DNA of 64,000 bases from Larus michahellis (lineage: Eukaryota > Chordata > Aves > Charadriiformes > Laridae): the NCBI RefSeq assembly GCF_964199755.1, contig NC_133897.1, positions 10,876,992 through 10,940,991 on the forward strand. Direction: 5' to 3'. The notes under the pieces were generated by a model. The model was not told the DNA's origin and made no database searches. It saw only the letters and a list, made by a program, of their open reading frames with translations. Shown piece after piece: positions 12,761 to 27,234 of the stretch (position 1 is its first letter; every line of letters starts with the position of its first letter). Position numbers and translations under genes: made by a program.

Positions 12761-15173
12761 CAGAACCTAGCTGTCTCGCATCTGTCCCCCTTCTGCATCT
12801 TGCAGGAACATCACACAATGCCAAAGCATCAGGCAGATGGGCAGAGGGTCACCCGAGCCCAAGTGTAACTGCCCCATCTCCTCTTCCCTGTCCCCTACAG
12901 CTCTGGACATTCATGCATTCTTCTAGGGCAGATGTGGGTCTGTAGCCTCCGAAGCTCAAGAATTTGCTGACCTCAGGTCTCTTCTCTTTTGTACATACAC
13001 TTTCATCATTAGATCAAGGATGGGGACCAGCTACGTTCGGAATTCTGCTCCATTTTGAAGGATACTCCATGGTGCGCTCTAAAGACTACCGTGGCCCTTC
13101 TATGTGCAACTTGGCAACCGTTTTCTGTTGCCTGTCCCTGTGAATCTCCTGGCCCAGGCTGTGCCCATTTGCGACTTCCTTCTGGAGGCATTTAAATCCC
13201 CCCAACTATTCACAGGGGTCTTGGTGCCTAACCTGGAGGTGATGCACCCAAAGCATTCCTGCTGCAATAGCTCACTTGTACGCATCTAGAACACATATTT
13301 GTTTAGTTCCCAGGACTGGATTTGCAGGATGGGGCCAATGCTTACCACTATTTCTACAGCTCTTGCAATTTAAGGGCTTAAGTCTAACTGTAATTAGGGT
13401 AACGTCAATGTAAACATTATGCACCTCCTCATTTACCCAACTCCACTTTATAACTCAATACCATCTTTTCAAAAGTTCCGAAAGGCAACTAAAAGTAAAT
13501 GATTTAATTTGGTTTCCTTTGATAAAAGACATGAGAAGATATTTAAAAATAACATCAGGTCTAGAAGAATAATTGATTTGCATTACGTTCTTCATATCGA
13601 TGAAAATATGTTCTTCAGCTGTATCAGAAATAGAATGGATTAATTCAGTAAATGTAACAGTGACAACTCAGAAAAGGTATCTGACAGATTTTTTTGCTAA
13701 TTACCACAGGTTGGGGCACTGTATGGTTTTTGCTTTTTTTTCCCCTCTACACATTGTACAGGAATTTACAGGGATGAGCTTTGGAAAAAATAGAAAGGTT
13801 TATTTTAAAATAAAAAAACCCAAACCTCCTTACAATGGAGCAGAGCAATACATACTCACATATGCTGTAAAGTCTGATAACAGTGACAGTAATTATACCT
13901 TAAGTCTGTCGCAGGTTTTGCAGTGGCAGTTAATCCGGAAAGCATCAGTAAAGGTACACTCTTTGTAGACCACAGCACTGGCGTAACACAGCAGCTCATT
14001 TCAGTGTTTAGTCTCACGCGTGCACGTGCAATTAGGTGGGATTTTCCTGTTCCACCACAGATGTCCATGGGAGCAGAGTTGTGCGAGTACCGCACACATT
14101 TTACAGCCTTACTTGTGGCCTCATTAGATTACCAGGAATTAAAATGTCCTAGTAGCATCTTGGCTCAACGTAAGAGGAATTCTCTCTTTCAGAAATTAAG
14201 ACAGGAGAAAAATTTAAGACACCGACATCCATGCATGAGGTTAACCAGAGGCCTGAGCTGGCCTCTGAGGTGTGCTGCAAGGATGAACCCAGAGATCCTC
14301 CCAGTGGAGGTGCCAGGTGGGCTTCCCCATGGCTGCAAACGTGTATGTGCCCCCTTCAGTAGGGGATCGTCTTAATTTGAAAATACTCTAGCCCTGGGAC
14401 AAAAAGGGAAAAGGTTCATGACAAGATCGAATAACACTCTTTAACTGCCAGACAGGCTTCTGAGCTTACCTTCAAAAGAGTTAATTCCTCCATTCCCGTG
14501 ATGCAGATTGCAGGCATTTACTAGCGAACCGATGCTTGCTTTTTTATCATCGTTAACGGAATGACATGCCTAATAGTATGAACAACGCCTGATTATAAAA
14601 TCCTGATTTAGCAAAACACCAAAGCATATGCTTGCACTGGAACATAAGAATAGTCCTAGTGGGTCAGTGTGCTTGATGGGAAGCTTGTTTTGAGGTGTTT
14701 TGTCGGTAGAAGGCCCTGAAACATCAGTTTTTACTGATTAGTGTCCCCCAGCCCATGGGTTGTGATCAGCATATCACCCACAAGCACTTCTGATGTCCTC
14801 AGCCACAGGCAATTAAAAGGAAAAGGTGAGAAAAATAAGATTTTGCCTAAAGCACGTGTCTTGTGGAAAGGCAAAGCAGAAGCAGAGATTGGTTTGCTAC
14901 CCCATTTTTTCCATTTCTGAATGCCTCTGACACTATGGTGATGGGAACTACCTAAGTGCCTAGACAGGCTGATCAACAAAACTTAGTGTTGCAAAGATGG
15001 GAAGCTGTTTTGGAAGCAAAATATCTTGGAATAAGAAAATTCACAGGAAAATGGATGAAATCAATGGCACAGGATAAAGCCAACATGACTTGTTTTCCCT
15101 CTACTTGAATAAACCTCTTTTCCTCCCCCACATCCACTGCTACATGTTCTGCATCTAGTCTCTTATTGTGCCT

Positions 15174-15204
15174 AATATATATAAATATATATATAAATAT
15201 ATAT
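15174..15204. repeat. TA-rich simple repeat
   Basis: The run is built from TATATA and TATAAATATA units, close to a perfect inverted repeat, as is common for A/T microsatellites. Confidence 0.85.
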
Positions 15205-18200
15205 TGCTAGTCCACTATTAAATCTCATTTTGTGATGAGGGCTTTTTTTCTATTCAAGCTTACACTAGATTGCTGTTACATTATGTAAATTCAGCTCACT
15301 TCCACTGATGCGTGCAACAATACTCTGCAGAAAGGTGAGACAGACGGACAAAGGAAGAGATTTTCAAGACACAAAGTGTGGTCTGAACCCAACCTGCCTT
15401 CACAGGTGAGAGCAGCTCAGTGCTTAACTGCAGTGTGAGCTTTCAACTCCCTTTGGAATGATTTTGTTGAAATATGACACAAATTCAACATCTTCGCCAC
15501 GCTGAGGCTTTCTCTTTTATCTGAGAGTACAACAGTATGGCATAACACTCTTTAGTACCCCATAACACTTTATTTATGTGTTTGAGCCATTTCAGGTCAC
15601 AAAAAATACAGCGTACGTTACATGACATTGGGAGAGAGGGATATTGCATCTAAGGGCATCGGGGTCAAATAATGGTCTTACTGAGATGGCTGCCAAATAT
15701 GCACGCGCTGCTAAGGTATTTTAAACATTGCTTATCTGGGAAGCCCACATACAATCTAAATTTGATGCCGTGGTTTAGAGTAAAAGCTGGAAGAGCTTGA
15801 TCCACCTATTCCAAGGATATCACGTTATTGGAATTGTTTTGCTCTGGCTGCTAAACTAAGTCCAGTAATAGATGGAGACGTCAATTTGTTGTCACACAAC
15901 AAATAATCTAGAGGAAGGGTTAAAAATACTAGGCTGGAGAGCACTGACAATTAGAAAAGAGAACATAAAATATGTCAAAAAGGCAATATTTTCTATCTTT
16001 TCTCCACACCAATACATATCTGTCTGCTTAACAGTCTACTGGTTTCAGAAAATCAAGAGGGGGATAAAAGCGGAAGCGTTTAAAGAATAAAGAACTGCCT
16101 TTTCACCTTTTGACTGTATTTTACTCTGCAGGGAATAAATTTGGTTTCTGTTTGTGACAGGTTCCTTTTTCACAATGGATTTCATTGCTTGTTTTAAATG
16201 AACGTAAGAATCCAGCTTAGTGTGAGACTGAGCTAATGTTGTACCAGCAGTATTGTGAAAAATGACTGTGCAATGTGCAATGTGTTTTTTCTTTTTAAAC
16301 AGAACATGCATTTGCAGTAATTCACTGTGAGCCAGATACTACTAGCCTTCCCCCTGCCCTTAGCAGCTCACTGAGCTAGCTGAGTAAATACCTCCGAAAG
16401 CACTTCCACACCAGCGCAAGGCAGATTTTAACTTCAGTAATTAACTATCATCTTCCTAAAGGCTTGAAGCGCTCACAGCGAGTGCACAACAACACGCATC
16501 AGGAACATTAACTGGATAAGCTAAAAGAAAACAAGAGAAGATGCAAGCTGAATTATATTTTGCCCCCGAGGAGAGAAGCGGTTTCTGAAGTTTAGGGTCA
16601 TATCCTTTGCAACCCTTTCTCTCCCCGCAGGCGCGGACGCAGGATGCATGCTGGCACTTAACAGCTGGTGCTCCTGATTAGCAGCTCTCAAGGGGTTAAA
16701 GTGTTTGCCCTTAGATAGTTGCATAAGTGGAGTATCCAGCATGTCATAACAACATGAGTGAAAGTTGAATTCTCTTTTCCTCCTGCAATAAATAACGAGC
16801 TAGCCAAATTCTCCTGCAATAGGCTCCATGAGGTGACCAGCAGCAGCTCGCAATATTTAAAATCGTGAATTACATAATGTTACTTTTATGACTATAATAA
16901 TGAAATCTTCCCTCTCCTCTCCTCCCCCTAAACAGGGCAGGGGACCCATTCTGATAAGCACAAGACACAGGAGAAACACTCTGTGGAGGATAATCCCTTC
17001 CACATTGCAGCAGCGTTGCTGTCACTGTGATGGTACAGGAGTATGACAGACAAAGTTTGCCGAGAGGGGTAACATCTTTTAATATATCAGCTGGAAAGAA
17101 AAAAATTAAGGTATATCATTAAAAAGGGGTTTTCAGGTTTAGTACACTACAGAGCTTGTGCAACCGAAAATGTGCTGGGTTTATTTTTTTTTTCAGTTCT
17201 AAGAACAATCAGCATTTGTTACATAAATGTATGGAAATTATGGCTTAATTAAGGCAAGCTTTGAGATTTTATTTTTATGTAATAGGCCTGAACGTACTTG
17301 CACTGAAAGTCAAAAGTTCTATTTTATTCATTACTAACGAAAAGTGCGGTGTAGATTCTGTGAGACTGATAGAATTTTATATTAAAGGACTGTATTAAAA
17401 GGAATATTTTAGATTCTAGATGCTCTGAATTTTCGGTGTATTTATAAAAATAAAATGATCCTTAAATACTTCATCAAAGCAGTTATTTGGGGGGGGTTTC
17501 TTTTTAAATAACCCAAACTCAAGAGTTTTCTTTGTGATGTTTCACAAATACATATCACTCATAAATATTAAATTAAAAAGGATTTTTCTAGCTGGGAACA
17601 ACTTTCAGATCTACTGGCATATATCCTCAAAAAGATACCATTATAACCCTGCAGAACGGCTGTAAATTTGTTACTGTGAGTCCTAAAGCATGCCTTGGTC
17701 ATTAGGTTGCTATGTTTAGATATATTTGAATTCTCTTCCAGACTGAGATTCTGACTTCCTGCACCACTTTGGTTAAATCATTAAAATCACCCTATGTTTC
17801 ACGCCATCATTTATAAAATGAACCATCTTTTTCCTACCTAATAAGTTGTTATGAAGGCAAATCCATTAATGATTACAAGGTACTTGGACACTGGAGAGGT
17901 GAGGACCTAGATAGATACTCTGTTTTTTTTTCCAATATCCTTTGCACCTTTCTCAGCCCTCTTTCATTTCCCCTTCATCACAAAGTGATCACAAAGCTGA
18001 ATATATGATGTAGGAGTCATGCTGAGAGGTTGTAAATGTGGGACTATTAGCACTGTTACTATATCTCCTTAAGGAGATGATGATGATCTGTGTGGGAATA
18101 AAAAACGGAGTACTGAGGGGAATACAGAAATGACCTGTCAAGTGCCTTTCTTTTTGCAGCAGTAAGTATTCCGTTTCATTCTAGTCAGATATTACCTGCT

Positions 18201-21200
18201 TAATGCATCTTTTTATATTTATTATATTGTATAGATTTTGAATTACGCCTTGAAGGGCAAAGGGACTTGTTAGGTCAGATTAAAAACTGGCTTGTTAAAA
18301 TCTCGAAGGAAGAGTCCCTAATACAGTTCTTTCTGCTGCGGTTGCTAGAAGCTGAAAAAGACCCAATTAATATTTGCAAGATGCTGCTGATCGGCAGCCT
18401 TTTAGCCTCAGAGTCACGCGCGGCACAGTATTCGCAGGCACTTGGGAGCGCCGTGGAAGAATCACTTGTAAGAGTATGAAATAGCAAAAATACACGTGAG
18501 AAAGAAAATAAGGGGGAAAATCCAGTGTCAGCAAGGACAATCAGCTGTCTCATCACAGCGTGTCTGTGTTTAGGAAGAATACAAGTGTTTTGCATGTTTG
18601 GGTGATGACTGCGTGACTCATGCCTAAAAGTGATGCTTCATGGTCAAAGCAAACTCGTGCATGGCGGCTTTATGCTGCCTTTCTTCCCTCCCCATGCGAG
18701 GGCTCCGACATAGGCTTTCTTGGGTTTAGTACAGTGTTTTCTGGCCGTTTTCTGCGCTCAGCTTTGCCTCAGGAAGGAGGCAGACAGTGAATTGTGGACA
18801 CCCAAGGACAGAAACCTCCTAAAGAAGGACAGGCAGTAACTAGAGCCAGGTCTGCCAGGAGCCTAATACACAGAAAGGACCCTTCTGTACTGCTGGCTGT
18901 GATAGTGTGTAGAAACAGAAGGGGGCTCTCTGGGGAGCCAGGAGGGTTTATCAGTACCCACGGACTATTACACTGTCACAGCTCGGCTGGTCTCAATGCC
19001 CAAGCTAGCTGGATGTAGCACAGATATGCTATAGATTTGCAGTGCCCCCAAAGCTCTAGATGCCTCCAGCTTCCCGCTGACAACTTCTAAAGGACGGCTC
19101 GCGTAGCTGCTCCAGCAAGCGTTTGCCCCATTGAGTACTTAATGTTGCAGGGAAACATTTAATCACACCATATGAGGGGCAAACTCAATCTGATTAAAGA
19201 AGAAAGGGTCATAACTAGGGGGAGAGTAACACCACTTCTTCACTGACCATTAGTTTTAATGGCATACCGGTAATATTTACTAACCAGCTTAGTCTCAAAG
19301 GCCCAGCCTCATCTCATCTACTCCAGCCATCCCTGAAGTTTGAATCGGAGTTAGTCATCTCCTCTCCCAACAGCTAAGAGAGAGAGGGGAAGCTCTGATG
19401 GGTAATTCATTTGCCTGGGAATTATCCTCCAGAGGTGTGTATCATTCTCCATTGATGACTGGGTAGACCCAGACAACTAGGTTAGGTGAGACGCTTAATG
19501 CTGGATGCTTTATATGGCTAAAGTTATCTGGAATGAACCTGAGCTGGAAAGAGCTGAGCTTCTGCTCTGCAGTTTTGGGCTCACAAATGCCAGAATCTGT
19601 CAAATCTAACAGAGTTTGAGATCTGTGTTTTGTGTCTGTTGCCTTCCCCTCTTTCCTCACCTCCCCAGTTTGGCAATTTTAATGGACATGACAAAAGAAA
19701 AAGCAACATGGAACCGCAATGAAAAGATAAAACACTTGCAGTATAGTGTAGGGAAGGCCATCAAAAACATGTTCTAAGCGTAAGTGTTGTTTGTATAGTG
19801 CTCTGCTGCAAAGAAACAAGAGTATTTTCTACTTTCAACTTGCATTGTCTGAGTGCCCATTAAATAAAAACACTTGTAAATATTAAAGTTAAAAAAAGGA
19901 GCTGAACAACGGCTAGAAACTACAAAAATACAAGCAATTTTCATTTGTAGTTATCCAGATGTCTGCTGCAGTAGCTGCTGGAGTTCTGCTATTGGCCAGG
20001 AGGATCATTTGATGCTTTTCATGGAAAGAGAAAAGCGTCAGCAAAAACCCAGCGAGGGACACAGTTTTAAAGATAACAAAAAAGATAAATGTATTCAGGC
20101 TGGCATTTTCATTAAAAGCTTATTCTCCCTCTGAGATGAACAAAATCTGTGTGCATGCGTGTATGTAGTTAGGGATGGACCCAACGTATACCTGAGTCTG
20201 TGAACTGTCTGTAATTTCACACAAAATACCTAAGTGCTTCTATACACCTAAAAATGACCCAAATAAAAATTTCACTACGTTTATTAAAAAAAAAAAAAAA
20301 CAAGCCAAAAAGCACAACAACAACAACAAAAAACCCAGTGGGAAAAACAAGCATACGCATGGAGAGGGGAGTACTTAAAGTAATAAAAGCGAAGTAATGA
20401 AAATTATTGTGACAGTCATATACACACACACTATAAATTACATAATGTGTTACTGTTTACACATTTTATATAAAAACTTGAAAACTGCATGTCATAAATA
20501 TATAAATGTATGTGATACGGCTTTGTCAGTACGCTATCCAAAGGAAGGTGATACTGAAGATGGAACACCTGGGAACAGCCTAATATTTTAAAAACTGCTA
20601 CAGGAAAATGCTGCTTCTAAGCTTACACTGATTCTGACAGTCTTGCAGAGACAGAATCTCACTACTGACATGTCAGTTTTTAAGCTAATATCCTTTGTCA
20701 ATGCAGAAAAAACATGCAGAAACCACTCACTGTAACTGAATGCAAATGGATGCTAATTTGAGGCCCAGTCCTTCCTCCTTTCCACTGTGCATAAGAATAT
20801 GTCACATCCCACTCTATATCATATAGGGATTATTTCTCTTTTACATCTAGATTTCCCCCAGCCTCCTGAGAAGTTAAAAGCAGAATATGCCTAGATTACT
20901 ACATGCAAGAAATACAAGTTAATGAATTGTATTCTATATGGGGTAAGATATCCCATAATCACCTATGGTCACTCTAGACAATACCAGTGCACACATCTAA
21001 CTTCAACTTACACATGCACGCACACACACATAAATGAACGTACAAAGCGTATGCATAGCAAGAATTGTGGATGTGCTGCTACTGCCTACTCATAGGTGTT
21101 CCGCAGTATCGGCTCCCATAGACTTCTGCACAATTTGCTTCTTTTAGCACCTCTTCTAGAAACCACCAGCGAATTACCTGAAAGGCAGTTCGTCTCCATG

Positions 21201-21589
21201 TGCTGAATCAAACATGAACAAAGTTCAGATGCTGATTGCAAAAATGACATTTCTGAAAACGTGTCTCAGTTGGCCCTAAAAAACCTTGGAGTTCCCTCTG
21301 GAAAATGTGAATTTTCTTTACAGGGGACACAGAATTGGGACAGAGTTGGGACACAGCTCACCCACATGAATCTATTAAACTGTTAGAACTGCATTTTACA
21401 TTACTTTCATTTTACGTTGCACGTAGGTGGCAATGCTTTCACAAGACAGTACATGGAGTGACCGGAATAAAAGATGCAACTATTATGGATTCATTCTTTA
21501 AAGAAGTTTATCCTTTAAAGTGACTAAACTCGTCCAGCTATAGAAGTTGTGGAATAATTACACTTTAGTTAGGTAATATACATTGTCCT

Positions 21590-22040
21590 CTTTACAGCCA
21601 GAAAACTACCATCTGGTCAATTAAACACTTCAAATCCTTCTATGGACTGCATGAGATTAGCCACAAAAAAAGTAGTTCTTCACTCTCTATATAAACGTCC
21701 TTTTCCAAACATTTGCCCAGCTGCTTCTCAAACTGATAGCACAGTACTTCTATGACCAGCTTTTTCACTTTTCCATATTCTAACCTACCCATTGTGTGAA
21801 AAAATGCTGCCCAAATTCCTTATCTGCTTGTCTCCTCCTTAGTTTCAGTCAATGACCTCTTGTTTTCAAATTAGTCACTATCTCAAGCTGCTTACTGACA
21901 TCAATACATTCCTTTCAGGGTCTTCTAACGCTCTATGGGGACCCCCCTTCGTGCTCCCTTTCCCAAGGAATAGCCCATGTCTGATCAGTCTTTCTTCACA
22001 ATTCATTTGCCCCAAACCCTGAATAATTAGAATTGCTTTC
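21590..22040 (-). mobile_element. Degraded CR1/L3-like LINE 3' fragment
   Basis: The plus strand carries the reverse complement of features of the amniote CR1/L3 3' end: 'attgtgtgaaaaaatgctgcc' at about 21793-21813, then 'agtttcagtcaatgacctcttgtttt', then a pyrimidine-rich part with 'tctgatcagtctttcttcaca'. In consensus copies I recall, the matching order is gtgtgaaaaagta..., tttcattgggtgacccctagttct, and the pyrimidine-rich tail. Divergence is high, so the copy is old, and its edges are approximate. No coding capacity remains. Confidence 0.5.
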
Positions 22041-24839
22041 TACCACACTTTCCTAGTCCCTTTTCCAATAAAATCTCCAGAACAGCAAATAACTCAAGAA
22101 GTACGGCTCTTTTAGAGTAATCCCTGACCACGAAACTATATAAAAGAGGAAAAAGCCAAAGAAATTACATCGATAACTTGTTTGCTTTTTGTTTGGAATT
22201 TCTATATGCCATAAAGGAAACCATCTATAAACGCAGTCCAAACAACATAATACACTAGGAAACACCAACCAGCAACACCCTTCCCTTTGGTCACTAATTC
22301 ATTTCACAATAGAAGCTTGCAGAATGTGCTACTTCTTAATCTTCATTTTATGAACTATTAATCGATGACTCTATAGCGTCAATAATGTCTCAAAAGCTTT
22401 AAAGCTTTATACCTCAAAAGGTGTTCTGCAGAGGAAATAACACTGTTTTGAACAGCCTGTTCTAAACAGCGAGAGTTCCCTGAGCATCACAGGCTGGACC
22501 ACAAAAAACTGCCCTATACATTCCCTATACACTTTTGCGTGTAGCTGGGGGCCCAGCTCTCATTGTGATTAATTATCTGCTGGGAAAGGCTGCAAGAATG
22601 AGCACTATTTGCCTAATTGTGTTTCCAGGGTAACTCATTACATAAAAGTTACAATACATAAATGCAGCTCGTTTGAAGAAACAGCCTTATAACATATGAT
22701 ATGTTTACATGGACCCTAAGAACTTCCTTCAGAAATTGAAATAGCAGCATTTCAGATTTACATGGTTAGCGTTGTTGCTGCTGAGAACTGAGGCAGTCTT
22801 GCGGATAGCACAATGGCGCACAAAGCAAAATCTAATTTTTTGGCTTTACTGGCCTGCATCTTTTCCCTTTTTCCTAGAGATTACTAGTAATCTATCTCAC
22901 CCAAATCTCAAAGACCAGCAATTTGATTGATTCAAACTTAGAATATGAAAACAATCATATTTGTCCTGAATTTTTCTGCTCTAAATTTTTCTCCAGAATA
23001 CCACCTATTTCTAATCCCACTTCTTGCCCTTTTACCATTAAATACCACCTTAAAAAAAAAGTAATCTCTCTTTTACACTGTATATTCTCTCAAGCAGTAT
23101 GTGACGCGTAGTATGTTAAGTTTTATTTTCATGGGAGAAGCTGGATCCTGGGCTGAAGAAATATTCTCGTGTTCACCAAGAGCATGTCAGAAATCGTCTC
23201 CTCTAGACTTGTATCAGCACAACCGAACAATAGAATTTTCTTAGACTTTGCATAAGGACTCAAAAATAAGCAGATTGAATCCATTTTAACATGAATATGG
23301 GCAAGCATTTTCTTTCATAAAATCCCTTCAGAGAGGAGCTAACCCCACAACTTCATTATGGTTGTTAAATCCACACAGCAGATAAGCAAAACCTCAGCAA
23401 GGGTTCAGATTAGCCAAAATCATTTGATCACGATGAGTCAGAAGGCGAATTAAGGAATCTTTTGTTTTGCCTTAAAATGTCACGGTATACACTGCATCTG
23501 CTCAGGAGCTGACTCACAAGACCCTCAGACAATAGGGTAGTGGGGGCAAGGAAAGGACTCGGGGAGATAACCTCCGCAGCCAGCCCAGGCCAGAGCGTGT
23601 GTGCTCATCAATTATAATCCAAGCTTTTGAATGCGAGAGAATAAACCGTTGGTTCGGCTTTGCTAAATCGAATCTTTTTGCTGGGCTTTAGAATTCGGAA
23701 ATCAATACTTTAAAAGGATTTTAAAATTCATATTCGCCTTCCCTTTGACTCATCTCGTTCCAGCTAGTTCAAACACAAGAACATGGATGGTCAGCAAACC
23801 CTAAGCAGCTGCTGGCTGGATTAATATCTAAAAATCAAACTATTATCTACACTATCCAAGCCTCTCGCTTCAGAAAAATGAAAGTGGGAAGACACATAAT
23901 TTCATTTTTTTTTCTTTTTCGTGCCAGAAACACTCAATAAAAATGTCTTGCAATATATCAAACTTTTAGTCACTACAATAAGCCTGCAGGAAAGACAAGA
24001 AATGAGAAAATTCTCAGCTTTTCTCTATATCACACAAAAAGAAAAAAGCCTGATCAGCTCAGAGTTACCATGAGTTTGGGGTGAGGAAGGAATATCAAGC
24101 AGACTAAACCTAATCAGTTTATCTTCCCTAGTAACAAAGGATAATACTTGTAAATACATCAAGAACGTTGAAATTCTCAGTAGAAATCAGGCCTCAGAAA
24201 AACAGTCTCTGTCAAAAATCCAGCAAGCTTTGTTATCTTTAAAAACAATCCATTATCATTTTTCGTATTTATTTAAATCACGGAAGCACACATGGAGTTG
24301 AAATAAATCATTTCTCAACTTCTCACTCAAAACTAAAGCTTGTCCTAAGCTGCCTGTCAGGGAAATAAAAGGTGACTTGCTAACTGTTGTGAAATTGTAA
24401 CCCCCATGGAAAAATAGTATCATCATGAAATAGTTGTCATAGTTAAAACACATTAAATAGTATTTAAACGTGCTACTGTAAGGTCAGACTCAACACTGTT
24501 TGGTTGTTATTACTTTGATGGGTACAGGATCAAGATCTTGTAACTGCTCTGCATATGAATATAGCAAGAAAAATAATTATAGTAATAAACTACATGATAA
24601 ATGGCAGCACTAAGTTACTGGAACAACTAAACAAAAGGGTACACTTGCATTTAAAACTTTCCGCTGACATGACACAGGAATGATAGCACTGAATAGACAC
24701 CGTTGTTCTCTGACTGTTCCAGTATCTAATAAGATTATTTAATGTGGCTGTTCGGAGTGAATGCACAGATGCAGTCATTACATTTACTGCACAGAGGACA
24801 GTGAAATTCATTAAAAACCTGATCCAAGAGGAGATCCTG

Positions 24840-25130
24840 CCCAGCTCTCAAGGCAGCTGGGGGCCGGGATGGCGTTTGCTAGGCAAGGGCTCCTGCGAGC
24901 CCCCTGCGAGCTCTCGCTTGCCCTCCCACCCGCCCAACCCCCCAGGTACACCACGGGGCCATTTCCAACCTCGGTAACAACTTCTACCCCCCGTCAGTTG
25001 CACTAAGACAGGGCGCTTTGCCTTTTTTTTAAGTTTCATTCCTGCTCTCTCGAAGGGGTCGGGGCCGTCAGACCGACGTGGCGGAGGTCAAGCACAAAAT
25101 CCTCCCCAGCTTGGTTCCCCTTCCCCTGCT
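24840..25130. other. Local G+C- and CpG-richer patch in intron
   Basis: Two copies of 'ctgcgagc' lie close together (cctgcgagccccctgcgagc), with several CpG dinucleotides in an otherwise A/T-rich intron. It could be a regulatory element or simply a local composition shift. No promoter elements were recognised. Confidence 0.3.
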
Positions 25131-25859
25131 TTAGGCTTTAGGCACAGGTCCCTTGCTGGTGGTTTTCAGCATCTAAAATAATATGAGGGATGGCAACAGG
25201 CGAGATAGTTGAAGATATGAATTTATAACGCGTTTAATAGACTAAGTATTAGCACTAATTCAATGAGCAGTAGGAGAAGAAATTGTAAATGACAAAGGCA
25301 TTTACAGTTAACTGTCTAAGAGAATGCAGGGAAGTAAATCATTACATGAAAAAGGAGCTCCTTTTCTCAACCTACCCTATTAAAAACCCCACTAAAGAGC
25401 CAAGGCATTTATTGATTGCTTTCTACTTTCCCACTGCCGAAACTAAGTACTCCTCTATTTACTTTGATTTAAAAATGCATTATTGTCTACTTTCTAATAA
25501 ACCAGACAGTGGAACAAGAAACTCAAATTATTCTAAGTTTATTCTTAAAAGTCCGGTTTTTTTTTGTTTTTTTTTTTTTTTTGAAAGACTGAAGGCCTTA
25601 ATCCTTAAAAGCCTTTTTGAAAGAAATGTTACTAGATGCTGGCCTTGCAGCTGGGCCCAGATTGAAAGTGCACTTACATTTTTATGTTTAGCGCTGAAGG
25701 ACTCTGAAGTTAGCCCTCGCACTCCACATAAAAGCTTTGGAAAGGGCATTCTTTGCCACTCGTGCAATTCATTCTCTAAGAAAAGGAAATGGAAAGAAAG
25801 ATTTCATGTCCAGGGCCTTCAGGCCTTTGATCATTTGATGAACATTGGATCCTCAACCT

Positions 25860-26120
25860 GGGCCTCCAGCTTCTCAGGCCAGACAAAGAGGGCCCCGGCC
25901 GCACAGGCTGGGCCTCGGCTCCCGCCCGAACAAAACCTTTGGCGGCCGCACAGTGTGACAGCCTGGGAAAGGCCCACCTCAGCAGGGCTGAGATGCCCGC
26001 TCTGCCCTTTGATCTTTCATTTTAAACCCCAGCCAAAGCACCAGGTCAGGGGATTTCGCGTCGCACACCCCCACGGGCAGAGGGGAGCAGGTCAAGAACA
26101 AAATGGGGGTGACCGATCTC
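25860..26120. other. Small CpG-rich patch with two GGCCGC cores
   Basis: The segment contains CCCGGCCGCAC and GGCGGCCGCAC about 50 bp apart. Seven CpGs fall in about 100 bp (25861-25960), well above the surrounding intron. It is much shorter than a normal CpG island. A regulatory role is possible but not shown. Confidence 0.35.
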
Positions 26121-27234
26121 CAAAAAGCCCTGTGACGCCTTTCTCTGGCCAGTTTCACATGACTTGTCTGGCATTGTGAAGCGCTAAGCCCACACTTAAA
26201 ATGGAATTTGACATTACATGGTACAATGGAGTCAATAAATGGCATTCTTCAGTGCTTTTACAACAAAGTCAACCCTCCCTTAAGTGGCTGAAAGCCCCAA
26301 GCTAGAAAATACTTCTCATTTACTTCTTTATGAGAGTAAATTGCATATACTTTAAATCTAGTTTTCATTACAGCTTCTCATTGCCGATGACTGAAATGAG
26401 CCGAACAAATACCGAACAAAGGTCTACATTAATTTTACAACGTACCATTGCTTCTATTTTTAAAGACTAGGTTGTCACATGGCATGTAACAAAAATTGGA
26501 AATATCTCCATATTCTTTCACAGAGTAAAAACCTACTTTCCAATGAGCCTGAAAAACTAATCTCATCCCTCCCATTGAAAAATTTATTTTCAGTACGCTA
26601 CTAAGGAGAAGGCAAACGCACAACTTCTTTTAACACCAGCAGCAAGTTCCCATGATGCTCATGGGCAGAAAATTAAGTCCATGTTTGATGAGACATGTTA
26701 GCATAATATGGAGAGAAAAAATGCTAAACTCTTCTTTCTAAAGGGACAGGACACCTCTATGTCCCACAGGACTGGGACACACAGAATGCAACAGATGACT
26801 GCAAAATACGGAGTGTATTTCTTAAATACATATAAAAATACATCTATGTTAGAAGATTTAAAAAAAACTGTAAGGTGGTTAGAACTCAAAGAACTAAATA
26901 TTGTATCTCTACTTAAATTAATATATGCTTTTATAATTAATCCTTTTTCTTTAAATGCAAACACATGTACATAATGCCAGGTCAAGATGGCTTAAGAACT
27001 CAGCTTAAGAAAGGCAAATAACTATTTTTGCTTTAGTTTGATTTATCTTCCTCTTAAAATGCAGTTCTATGAAACTGTGACACAAAGATGGCCAAAGGCA
27101 TGGGGAGGGGGTACAATATATAAATAAAGTTGACTATTACGTCTTTTTAACATACGGTCAGGTTAACATGCCTACTTTTGCCCTCCTTCCTTTTGAAGAC
27201 AGTATAACTATTAAAAATTTGGTTTAGTTCTAAC

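Noticed and set aside
13573..14375. Overlapping plus-strand frames of 131 and 150 codons
   Set aside because: No domain, no splice sites at sensible positions, and no frame continuity between them.
25289..26179. A 296-codon plus-strand open reading frame in the 16-kb PTPRN2 intron
   Set aside because: It runs through a T homopolymer (Phe-rich run), passes from A/T-rich to G+C-rich sequence with no change at an exon boundary, and contains no recognisable domain. Chance plus local composition explains it.
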